Below, one piece after another: positions 32,515 to 40,209 of a DNA stretch of 64,000 nucleotides. The translations under genes were made by a program, and so were the position numbers. The stretch spans positions 310,001-374,000 of the forward strand of contig CAWANP010000002.1 of assembly GCA_963783445.1 (NCBI GenBank), written 5' to 3'. Within the stretch, counting starts at the first letter, position 1. Every line of letters starts with the position of its first letter. Under the pieces are notes generated by a model. It was not told the origin of the DNA. It made no database searches and was given only the letters and a program-made list of their open reading frames with translations. The stretch is from CAWANP01 sp963783445 (lineage in GTDB: Bacteria; Chloroflexota; Anaerolineae; JAAYZQ01).

Positions 32515-35223
32515 GTGAAACTTGACTACGTCGGAAACGCTCCGTTTTTCTCTGCACTGACGGAGAAGGAACAGGAACGCGTTTCCCAACAGATGCACCT
32601 GGAACACCGCCGCACAGGCGATGAGTTGTTTCAGCCCGGCAATGATAGTACAGCGCTGTATTTGATCAAGTCGGGATGGGTTCGCTTGAATACTGAAGGC
32701 GGTGTGGCGCTCGCCAGCCAGGGGCCTGGTAGCCTGGTTGGTGAGACAGATTTATTCTTTGACAAGCCCCGCTCCCTTGGTGCCACAGTAGCTACAGATG
32801 CCGAGCTTTGGGTCCTCACCAAAGAAGACCTGATCGACTTGATGGCCGAATCTCCGCAGATTGGCCTCAAGCTCGCCTTGGCTTTTGGCTCCCGTCTTGC
32901 CCTCTTTGACCAATACCTCTGCGACCATCGCTTGAAGCCTCTTCCATTCCTTTCGAGTTTGGATGACGATGCTTTGGCGGCCATCGCCCATCGGTTGGTT
33001 CCGGTGGAAAAGAGTGAGGGCGAGTTTATTGTGGAGGCGGGGCAGCCACCAGAGGCACTGTTCATCGTTGAATCTGGACTGGTACGTCTCCCAAGTTCCG
33101 AGGAAGGCGGAGATTTTTCGGAGCTTGGCGCTGGTGAGACTTTTGGCGAACTGGCCGTCCTGACCGGAAAGCCGCATGGTCGGGCAGCGCAGGCAGCCAC
33201 GGATATCGTCCTTTGGGCCTTGCCTGTTGCTGAGTTTGACTCCTTGGCAGTTGAATGCCCCGAGGTCCGCTTGGCCCTCAGTGAGGCATTCCGAGAACCC
33301 TTGTCTCCCCAGGATCTCAACTTGGCGATGGAACGGCTGTCCGGTATGCGCTTGTTCTCCAGGCTATCGGAGGAGGTCCTCTGGAATGTGGCCCAGCGAC
33401 TGCTGCTGCGCCACGTGCCGGCAGGCGAACAGATCTATGCAGAGGGGACGCCAGGTGACGCGCTCTATGTGATGGACACGGGCCGGGTCGAAATTGGACC
33501 GAATAGGCGGCCAGTAGAGCCCGGCGAGTTCTTTGGCGAGATGGCGCTCCTGACGGGCAAGCCGCGTTCCGCAGCTGCCACAGCGACCGAGCATAGCAAT
33601 CTATGGGTCCTGTATCGCTCTGATTTCGACGACCTGGTGAACCGGTATCCCGCGATCAGTGTGGGCCTCAGCAAGGAACTCAGTGAGCGTCTTGCTGAGA
33701 TGGATCGCCGCTTTACCGAGAGTCACTTGCGTGGCCTCAAGCTGCTGGCTGGTCTATCGTCGGCTCAACTCCAGGATATCAGCCACCGGCTGAAACCGGC
33801 TCGATTCCGGCAGGCAGAAACCATCGTCCAGGAAGGCCAGCCCGGCGACGAGATGTATTTCATCGAGTCGGGCCAGGTGCGGGTGTTGAGGGCGCACGGG
33901 GCCCAGATGCTGGTTTTGGCCGAGATGGGAGCTGGCGATCTCTTTGGTGAGATGGCGCTTCTCACGGGAAAACCCCGGTCTGCTACCGTCACGGCTTTGA
34001 CGGACGTGAACCTGTGGGCCATGGGCCAGTCCGACTTTGACGAGTTGGTGACCAGCTATCCCAGCCTCGCTTTGGCGCTCAGCCGTCTGCTGAGCGACCG
34101 GCTGAGCAATACGGACGCCCACATCCTACAGAAACCAGCAATGGCTGCTCCAACCGCCGTGCCGCTGCAACCCGCGGTTGTACCCGTCGTCGCTGCGCCA
34201 CTTCCAGAGGTCGCGCCAGCACCGCAGGCTCCCGCAGCACCGCGTCCGCGACGAGCGCCCAAGCCAAAGCCCACGCCACGACCAGCTACGGCAAAACCTG
34301 CACGGAGTCTTACATCTGAGCTGGGCGAATCGTTCAATGGTCTTGTTGGCTGGTTCGGCAGCCTGAGCCGTGGCGCCAAGGTACGGCTGGTTGTGGTTTC
34401 CATGCTCTTGGCTTGGCTGGTGTGCATTGTTGCGCCCAGCTTTTTGATCTCAACTTTGGCAGCTGAGGAAGTAACCAACTTGCAGGGTGCCATTGCCTTT
34501 GTGCAAACCGAGACCCCTTTACCGACTGACACACCTCTTCCGACCATGACACCCATCTCGCCTACACCTACGCCGATTCTACCTACTCAGACGCCTCTGC
34601 CGACTGTGACGCCGCTGCCGCCAACGCCGACATTGGTCCCGCCGACGGCTACACCCGTGCCAACTGAGACACCGTTGCCGCCAACACCAACACCTGTGCC
34701 GCCGACTGCCACGCCTGTGCCGCCGACTGCCACGCCTGTCCCGACCAAGGCCGCGGCGAAACCGGCCAAGTCGTCCGCTGCAAGTGGGCCGGCGCCCAAG
34801 CCAAAGCCGCCCCGTGAACTGGATCCCAGGTTGCCCGCTCTGAACGTGGGTATCCAGGAGCCGAATGTTCAGCCGGGACAGAGCTACTGGCGCCTGGTTA
34901 AGGCCTTTTGGCAGAACAAAGAAGAGTCGGGCAACGACCATACTGTCTACCTTGAGGTCCTGGATGAGGGTGGTAACCGGATCGTGGGCCAGCCGATAGA
35001 GATCCGCTGGCAGGATGGCAGCCTGGTCGTCGTTACCGAGGATAAGCCAAGGCCCGAGTATTCGGCCAACTTTCCTATGTTTGGAACGCTGGGCTCATAC
35101 TCTGTGAGTGTTCCTGGCTTGCCCAGTGACACGATGGTGGGTCTGGGTATGGGTACGCCTGAACGCCCAGATTTTACCATTCACACCAATTTCCTGCTCA
35201 CGTTCCAACGGGTCAAACGCTAG
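32515..35223 (+). CDS. Four-CNB-domain transmembrane protein with extracytoplasmic C-terminal domain
   Basis: This 902-residue protein has four cyclic-nucleotide-binding-like domains in tandem (about residues 10-130, 145-260, 280-395 and 410-530). The third and fourth carry the full phosphate-cassette form FGEMALLTGKPRSA; the first and second are weaker. An Ala/Pro/Lys-rich stretch (~540-600) leads to one membrane helix (~622-650), then a Pro/Thr repeat linker (~662-750), and a ~140-residue beta-rich domain. The CNB part should be cytoplasmic and the last domain outside. No catalytic domain is seen, so signal transfer or mechanical linkage is inferred. The GTG start is fixed by a perfect Shine-Dalgarno sequence. 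Confidence 0.82.
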   Translation: MKLDYVGNAPFFSALTEKEQERVSQQMHLEHRRTGDELFQPGNDSTALYLIKSGWVRLNTEGGVALASQGPGSLVGETDLFFDKPRSLGATVATDAELWVLTKEDLIDLMAESPQIGLKLALAFGSRLALFDQYLCDHRLKPLPFLSSLDDDALAAIAHRLVPVEKSEGEFIVEAGQPPEALFIVESGLVRLPSSEEGGDFSELGAGETFGELAVLTGKPHGRAAQAATDIVLWALPVAEFDSLAVECPEVRLALSEAFREPLSPQDLNLAMERLSGMRLFSRLSEEVLWNVAQRLLLRHVPAGEQIYAEGTPGDALYVMDTGRVEIGPNRRPVEPGEFFGEMALLTGKPRSAAATATEHSNLWVLYRSDFDDLVNRYPAISVGLSKELSERLAEMDRRFTESHLRGLKLLAGLSSAQLQDISHRLKPARFRQAETIVQEGQPGDEMYFIESGQVRVLRAHGAQMLVLAEMGAGDLFGEMALLTGKPRSATVTALTDVNLWAMGQSDFDELVTSYPSLALALSRLLSDRLSNTDAHILQKPAMAAPTAVPLQPAVVPVVAAPLPEVAPAPQAPAAPRPRRAPKPKPTPRPATAKPARSLTSELGESFNGLVGWFGSLSRGAKVRLVVVSMLLAWLVCIVAPSFLISTLAAEEVTNLQGAIAFVQTETPLPTDTPLPTMTPISPTPTPILPTQTPLPTVTPLPPTPTLVPPTATPVPTETPLPPTPTPVPPTATPVPPTATPVPTKAAAKPAKSSAASGPAPKPKPPRELDPRLPALNVGIQEPNVQPGQSYWRLVKAFWQNKEESGNDHTVYLEVLDEGGNRIVGQPIEIRWQDGSLVVVTEDKPRPEYSANFPMFGTLGSYSVSVPGLPSDTMVGLGMGTPERPDFTIHTNFLLTFQRVKR

Positions 35224-35239
35224 GATCTTCCAGACGAAA

Positions 35240-35270
35240 AAAAGGGGCGGACAGCATGTCCGCCCCTTTT
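35240..35270 (+). terminator. Rho-independent terminator (likely bidirectional)
   Basis: A 14-base-pair perfect stem (35240-35253 with 35257-35270), flanked by A-run and T-run, follows the CNB gene by 16 bases. The group II intron begins 4 bases after it. Confidence 0.92.
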
Positions 35271-35274
35271 CATT

Positions 35275-35952
35275 GTGTGCCAGGCATGTCGTGTATCTAG
35301 GAGGTGAAAGTCCTCTGCGGGCCGTGATGACCGGAACCGCTAGCCGAAGCAAGGGTGTTCGCCGTGAGGCGGAATCTGAAGGAAGCGGCCTGCCGGAAGG
35401 CAGGGAGGCAAAACTCGGACCCGACGAACAGAAACCGGATAGAAGGCCGGCGCAGCGGGGTAACCCAGCAATGGATGGGGATGCCCGATAGTCATCCGGA
35501 ACGCTGTGGGGGTAAATCCGGCGGGGACCGAGGGAAAGAGACACGACTTACCCTGGGAGATCTCTGCATCTGTCTGGACGAACCAGACTACCACAACGGC
35601 AACGGTGCGGGAAGGGTGTAGAGAAGTCAGCAGAGGCCATAGTAGTCGGCGAGAGCTGACGAAGGGCCGAACCTTCTGCGGCAAGGAGCAGACGAGGATA
35701 CTCGATGGATGTGGAGCAACAGTAAGGCACGTGGACCCAGTAGGGAGAGCGTGCGCCCCGGCGCGAGCGGCGAAGGCGGAACTGGACCTGCTGCGTTAGA
35801 GGAGTGGCAAGCATCCACGGCGTTGAACCGAGAACGAGCCTTGACCAGCGGACACACACGCTGAGCTGAAACCGCAGAGGGAACCGCCGGATACGATGAG
35901 TACGTCCGGTGGTGTGGGAGGACGGGGGCCGTGAGGCCCCCTCCTACCCGAT
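35275..35952 (+). mobile_element. Group II intron lacking a complete reverse transcriptase ORF
   Basis: The 5' end GTGTG (35275) is followed by the domain I sequence typical of bacterial group II introns (the segment around 35300-35320 and the GAAGTCAGCAGAGG-type segment near 35623). Domain V is at 35883-35913: a 9-base-pair lower stem, a 2-base CG bulge and a five-base loop. The triad position reads CGC. Domain VI, a GC-rich hairpin, runs to an AY end (CCCGAT) at about 35952. The length of about 678 bases is far below that of an intron with a full ORF. No YADD-type RT motif is found in any frame. The 3' boundary may be off by one or two bases. Confidence 0.85.
35709..35864 (+). pseudogene. 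Remnant of the intron-encoded reverse transcriptase N-terminus
   Basis: A 51-codon frame in intron domain IV contains LEEWQASTALNRERALTS, which resembles the stretch just before the RT domain in LtrA-like intron proteins. It stops directly afterwards, and the next recognisable element is domain V. This suggests that nearly all of the RT/maturase was deleted. The similarity is short and from memory. Confidence 0.5.
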
Positions 35953-36085
35953 TCAGATCTTGTCCGCACTGTGGACTCACCGGGCTGACCGATGTTGCCA
36001 GGGCAGAAGACTGGCCTTGTGGGGCCCCTGATTCTCGATCAATCTTTTCTGCGATTTCCTCCTCCCAGCTCAGGAGCTGGGGAGC

Positions 36086-37561
36086 CTACTTTTCCATCAC
36101 AGCCAAGTCGCGGTACGCTTTGCGTGGATAGAACTGGGGATAGTTGGGCAGGGCGATAGACCACCAGTATTGCTCGTCCTGCTCGGTCCATTCGACGCTG
36201 GGCATGTAGATTAAGCTCATGACGCCGATCCACGGCTGCCAGTGTTCCTTGGCATACTGGTAGGCTCTTACAAAATAGTCGGCTTGTTCTTCCTCGGTGA
36301 CAGAGTGCCAGGCATAGGGCGAGTCCGGCCTCTCATCCATGGTCCATCCGAATTCCAGCACAGCGACCTGTTTGTCACTGTCGCCATGGTCCACCATGAT
36401 CTGGCGCAAATCCTCGACGTGACGAAAACTATAGATCCGGCATGGGTCGCCAGGACAATTCGGGTCGCCTACGTTATGGTAGTTGGGATCGGCCGCTACC
36501 TCGCCCGGGTCCTTCTCCGGCGGAGCCTTGTAACCCGCACCATGAGCCCCAAAGACATCAAAGTATTGCTGGGCACCGGCGGCATACATCTGTTTGAGGA
36601 ATTCAGTGTCAGGCATGGCCACGTTGTCCGATCTGGTTGTAGGGGCCAACCCCGCGCTAATCACAAAAGCATCCGAGTCAGCTTGTTTGACGGCCCCGTA
36701 GCATGCCTTCAGCAGTTCAACATAGCCCGCTGGGTTGGGAGCGCGGCCACCCCATTCGCGCCTTAGGTTCGGCTCGTTCCAGACCTGGTAGGCGGCAATC
36801 CGCCCTTTGTAGCGGGTGGCAACCGCACCGCAATAGTCAGCAAAATCCTGTAGGTTCTGGGGGGGACTCATGATGATGTCCTGGTCATTGGGATAGGCCT
36901 GACCGGTAGCCCACGTAGGGTCGTTGTCCAGGCGGGCGATGAGGTGCAGCCCCCCCACGTTTTCGACCTGAGTCACGAGCCTGTCAGTGACAGCCCAGTC
37001 GAACTGGCCCTTGCCCGTCCCCTCAATCTCGCGCCAAGCAAAACCCTGTTTGACCCAGCCAAAGCCAGCGTCACGGACCATCTCTAAGTCGCGCTGGGCC
37101 ACCTCGGGCCGCCACCATAGAAAGGCTTGCATCCCATAATCCGGGGATCTCATCTTGACCATCCCACTGGATGGCAGGGGCGGCGTAGGGGTGGTTTCAG
37201 GCAAGCCCCCAGACGGTGGGGTTTCCGTCGGCGTTGTCTCAGCGTTCGTTGTCCCGGAGAGTGGTGTTGGGAGCGGAGACTGAAAACTCGTCTCCCCTAT
37301 TGGCGTCTGAGTTGCTGTGGGAGCGGAATCTGTGGAATCTACGCTAGTTGCTGTCTTTGCGGTTGGTGTGAACGTGGCGACAAGCGTTGCCGAGGGAGTG
37401 ATGGCTGGCGTATCGGTGGCCGAACTGCCACATGAGACAAGGGTGCCTATCCCCACAAAGACGGCAAGGATGAGCGCAAAGGTGAGACTGTGATGGGCAA
37501 GGGAAATTGCTCTATATCGCTTATTGAGGCCCGATAGCGGCCCGGGATCCAACTGCTTCAT
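36086..37561 (-). CDS. Glycoside hydrolase-like lipoprotein (clan A type TIM barrel)
   Basis: Starting from ATG 37561 (GGAGAG upstream) the product is about 491 residues. A membrane helix or lipobox region (LVSCG near residue 43) is followed by a long Thr/Pro-rich linker (to ~130) and a TIM-barrel domain. YQVWNEPNLRREW near residue 270 holds a probable acid/base Glu, and VLEFGWT near residue 412 a probable nucleophile Glu, as in GH39/GH5-like families. It is probably secreted and acts on polysaccharide; the specificity is unknown. It has its own minus-strand promoter at 37702-37730. The upstream in-frame start at 37600 is less likely. Confidence 0.78.
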   Translation of the reverse strand: MKQLDPGPLSGLNKRYRAISLAHHSLTFALILAVFVGIGTLVSCGSSATDTPAITPSATLVATFTPTAKTATSVDSTDSAPTATQTPIGETSFQSPLPTPLSGTTNAETTPTETPPSGGLPETTPTPPLPSSGMVKMRSPDYGMQAFLWWRPEVAQRDLEMVRDAGFGWVKQGFAWREIEGTGKGQFDWAVTDRLVTQVENVGGLHLIARLDNDPTWATGQAYPNDQDIIMSPPQNLQDFADYCGAVATRYKGRIAAYQVWNEPNLRREWGGRAPNPAGYVELLKACYGAVKQADSDAFVISAGLAPTTRSDNVAMPDTEFLKQMYAAGAQQYFDVFGAHGAGYKAPPEKDPGEVAADPNYHNVGDPNCPGDPCRIYSFRHVEDLRQIMVDHGDSDKQVAVLEFGWTMDERPDSPYAWHSVTEEEQADYFVRAYQYAKEHWQPWIGVMSLIYMPSVEWTEQDEQYWWSIALPNYPQFYPRKAYRDLAVMEK

Positions 37562-37701
37562 CAAGCTCTCCGGCGTGCCATAGTGTCTGGGATAGACCAA
37601 CGCGGAAGAAGGCTGACCGGGGCTACCCGAGCGATCGCGTCCTCGCCCCGGGTCCTGGTCATGGCTTCTCAGTGTGTTCGCCGCGCCATTAGCAAAGAAG
37701 C

Positions 37702-37730
37702 ATTATAGCCAAAAAGCCAGATGTGGTCAA
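37702..37730 (-). promoter_or_regulatory. Minus-strand promoter for the glycoside hydrolase gene
   Basis: On the complement, TTGACC (37725-37730) and TATAAT (37702-37707) are 17 bases apart. It lies back-to-back with the plus-strand phasin promoter in the 375-base gap 37562-37936, where no gene is supported. Confidence 0.75.
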
Positions 37731-37770
37731 AAAACAAGAGCGCCAGCAATTTCCATAGTGGCGACCCGAT

Positions 37771-37799
37771 TTGACATTCATGACGCAGCGTGTTATATT
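37771..37799 (+). promoter_or_regulatory. Promoter of the phasin cluster
   Basis: TTGACA (37771-37776) and TATATT (37794-37799) with 17-base spacing, about 140 bases before the first phasin gene. Confidence 0.7.
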
Positions 37800-37936
37800 C
37801 GGGTATGATGCAGTGCGTCATGCTGGATGTCGCCGGTGCGTGGGCGCCTCTGGGTCTAACGTGAGGTCTAGCTGCCCAGCGCTGCTTCATGAAGGTTCAC
37901 GTCTACTATTCAATCACGGTTCTGGGAGGTGTTGCG

Positions 37937-38344
37937 ATGGCCGAGGTGGAAGTCGTTATCAAGGATGTCCAAGTCGATCCAGAAGAGACAGAGGACGGGA
38001 TGTTGCGGGAAGCAACTCACAAGCTGTTTCTGGCCAGTGTTGGCGCGGTGGCCATGGTCCAGGACACGATGGCGGAATGTCTGACCAGATTTGTCGAACG
38101 GGGCGAGGTCGTAGAGCTGGAAGGCAAGCAGCTGGTGCGCCAGAGAATGGAAAAGCGAAAGCATCAGGTCCGCAAACTTGCCAGAAGGCAGGAAAAGGTC
38201 GCCACGGAGGCCGATGCGGAAATGGAGGCGGAGGTTGAAGGGCTCTTGAACCGCATGAATGTGCCAACCAAGAGTGATATTGATGCCTTGGGCGCCCAAG
38301 TTTCCGAGTTGACCCAAAAGGTGGACGAGTTGAAAGGGGCATAG
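37937..38344 (+). CDS. Phasin-family (PhaI/PhaF-type) granule protein 1
   Basis: This 135-residue protein has the pattern of polyhydroxyalkanoate granule-associated phasins: an acidic start, an amphipathic helix HKLFLASVGAVAMVQDTMAECL (~35-56), a charged segment, and a C-terminal coiled coil with MNVPTKSDIDALGAQVSEL. Phasins coat storage granules and limit their coalescence. ATG 37937 sits behind GGGAGGT. The next gene is a paralogue and a PhaR gene follows, which supports the role; no phaC synthase is in the window. Confidence 0.85.
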   Translation: MAEVEVVIKDVQVDPEETEDGMLREATHKLFLASVGAVAMVQDTMAECLTRFVERGEVVELEGKQLVRQRMEKRKHQVRKLARRQEKVATEADAEMEAEVEGLLNRMNVPTKSDIDALGAQVSELTQKVDELKGA

Positions 38345-38434
38345 CCTCTGGGGCGTGTCGCTCCTACCGATCTGCCTTCCCAGAGAACGGTCCGTTCGAA
38401 AGGGATGGCAGGAACAAACTCAGGAGGTGTAGCA

Positions 38435-38845
38435 ATGGCAGAAGAAGAACAGGTGATTGAGGTAGAAGAGGTAGCCGAGTTTGAAGATTCAGCCGAGATC
38501 GAAGCTGAGGTAGAAGGGGAAATGGAGCGCAATCCTGTGTTGGGTATGGCGCACAAAGTGCTGCTGGCTGGTATTGGCGCCGTGGCCCTGACGCAGGAAG
38601 AGGTCGAGAGGTTCGTCGCCAAGCTAGTCGAGCGAGGTGAGTTCGCTGAGCAGGACGGCAAGAAGCTGGTCGGTGACGTGATGGAACGGCGCAAGAAGGA
38701 GGCCAAAAAGGCGGAGGGAGAGCTGGACAAACGGCTCGAGGATCTCCTGGACCGAATGAATGTGCCGACAAAAAGTGATATCGACGCTTTGAGCGCCAAG
38801 ATCACCGAATTGAGCAAAAAGGTGGACGAGCTGAAAGAATCGTAG
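38435..38845 (+). CDS. Phasin-family granule protein 2
   Basis: This 136-residue paralogue of the preceding gene has a strongly acidic first 30 residues, the amphipathic helix GMAHKVLLAGIGAVALTQEE, FVAKLVERGEFAEQDGKKLV, and the same C-terminal coiled coil with MNVPTKSDIDALSAKITEL. ATG 38435 follows AGGAGGTG. The two copies are more alike at the end than at the start, suggesting tandem duplication with a diverged acidic head. A terminator follows immediately. Confidence 0.87.
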   Translation: MAEEEQVIEVEEVAEFEDSAEIEAEVEGEMERNPVLGMAHKVLLAGIGAVALTQEEVERFVAKLVERGEFAEQDGKKLVGDVMERRKKEAKKAEGELDKRLEDLLDRMNVPTKSDIDALSAKITELSKKVDELKES

Positions 38846-38860
38846 GCATGTCCAGCCCCA

Positions 38861-38898
38861 AAACAGGGAGGCGGGACGATCGTCCCGCCTCCCTGTTT
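38861..38898 (+). terminator. Terminator hairpin after the phasin genes
   Basis: Bases 38861-38898 form a perfect 19-base-pair inverted repeat with A-rich and T-rich ends. It separates the phasins from phaR, 80 bases downstream. Confidence 0.85.
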
Positions 38899-38977
38899 GC
38901 TTTCTGGGGCTGCCGGCTATGTTTCATCAAGCAGGCCATCCTCGCTGAGCGGTAGAGAATACCAGAGGAGCTGGATC

Positions 38978-39532
38978 GTGCGGGCCATCAAACGCTATCC
39001 CAATCGAAAACTGTATGATACTGCTGCCAAGCAGTACATCACGCTGGACGGAATCGCTCTTCTTATCCGCGAAGGGCAGGAGGTCAGGGTCGTGGATCAT
39101 GCCACAGGCGAAGATCTGACGGCGCTGACGCTCACGCAGGTCATCTTTGAGCAGGAGAAAAAGCGGAGCGGGTTCCTGCCCCAGTCGGTGTTGACCGGTC
39201 TAATCCAGGCTGGGGGCGAGACCGTGGGCACGCTGCGGCGTACACTCGCCGCCCCGCTGGATATGGCGCGGCAGGTGGACGAAGAGATCGAACAACGGCT
39301 CCAGACGCTCATCGGACGCGGGGAGCTGGCTGCAGAAGAAGGGCGGCACCTGCGCGACCAACTCATAGCCCGTAGTCAGGTGCGGGCTGTGACGCTGGCT
39401 CTCAGCGAAGAGGACCTGGAGGAAGCTCTGGTCAGGCGTAAGGTGCCGACCCGAGAGGATTTGCAGAGAGTTCTCGATCAGTTGGAGACCCTGGCCTCAG
39501 AACTGGAGAGCGTTGTCTCCCGGCCGGAGTAG
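38978..39532 (+). CDS. phaR: Polyhydroxyalkanoate synthesis regulator PhaR-like
   Basis: Starting at GTG 38978 behind GAGGAG, this 184-residue protein begins with the PhaR DNA-binding domain: IKRYPNRKLYDTAAKQYITL, then VVDHATGEDLTALTLTQVIFEQE. In other bacteria PhaR represses phasin genes and binds the polymer itself, releasing DNA when granules form. The second half resembles the phasin helices and ends with a VPTREDLQRVLDQLETL motif like that of both phasins. The gene is likely to control the two phasin genes just upstream. Confidence 0.9.
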   Translation: MRAIKRYPNRKLYDTAAKQYITLDGIALLIREGQEVRVVDHATGEDLTALTLTQVIFEQEKKRSGFLPQSVLTGLIQAGGETVGTLRRTLAAPLDMARQVDEEIEQRLQTLIGRGELAAEEGRHLRDQLIARSQVRAVTLALSEEDLEEALVRRKVPTREDLQRVLDQLETLASELESVVSRPE

Positions 39533-39558
39533 ATGGGGCCTGCTCTCAAGTTTTCCTG

Positions 39559-40071
39559 CTAATCTTGTTCCCCAGAGTCAGGATGCCGGTCGGCTCCCTT
39601 TCTACCCTGCAGAAGCTCGATGGCGTGTGGCAAAGCAGGTAGGATCGTCTCCAGGTTCTCGCGTACAGCTTTAGGGCTTCCCGGCAGGTTTACGATGAGC
39701 GTCTGGCCGCGTATGCCGGCCACCGCTCGCGAAAGCATGGCGTGCGGCGTGATCTGTAGGCTCGCCGCGCGCATGGCCTCGGCCAGACCAGGGGCCTCTC
39801 GCTGAATCACGTCCCGTGTGGCCTCGGGCGTGACATCGCGGGGGGCAAAGCCGGTGCCACCGGTGGTCAGTACCATGTCTAACTTGACCTCATCCGCCCA
39901 GGTCTTTAGCGTTCCTGCGATCATGATCTGCTCGTCGGGTACGATCATCTCCTTCTCCACCGTTGCTGCCAGCTCTTCCGTAACCAGTTTGCAGATGGCA
40001 GGACCACTCAAATCCCTGTACTCTCCATGGTAACCGCGGTCGCTGACTGTCAGGATACCGGTTCTGATCAA
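39559..40071 (-). CDS. MogA/MoaB family molybdenum cofactor protein
   Basis: This 170-residue protein starts at TTG 40071 behind GGACAGGAAG. It has the molybdopterin adenylyltransferase fold: GILTVSDRG near the start, LTTGGTGFAPRDVTPEAT near residue 70, and IVNLPGSPKAVREN near residue 130. The enzyme activates molybdopterin with AMP before metal insertion. No other cofactor gene is adjacent. It converges with phaR, the two stops being 26 bases apart. Confidence 0.93.
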   Translation of the reverse strand: MIRTGILTVSDRGYHGEYRDLSGPAICKLVTEELAATVEKEMIVPDEQIMIAGTLKTWADEVKLDMVLTTGGTGFAPRDVTPEATRDVIQREAPGLAEAMRAASLQITPHAMLSRAVAGIRGQTLIVNLPGSPKAVRENLETILPALPHAIELLQGRKGADRHPDSGEQD

Positions 40072-40209
40072 TCTTCCTGTCCTTTCTCTCTGGCGGCTCG
40101 GGTGTCGGTGCTGGGTAACGGCCCTACCAGCCACGGGCAGGTAGGGTTCCAGTCTCCCTTGGCTGGTCCGGACTGGAGAATATTGGTGGGATAGGCTGGG
40201 GTAGGCTGA

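Noticed and set aside
35506..35799. 97-codon open frame inside the group II intron as a gene
   Set aside because: It covers structured intron RNA and has no domain; the only plausible protein remnant is in another frame (35709-35864).
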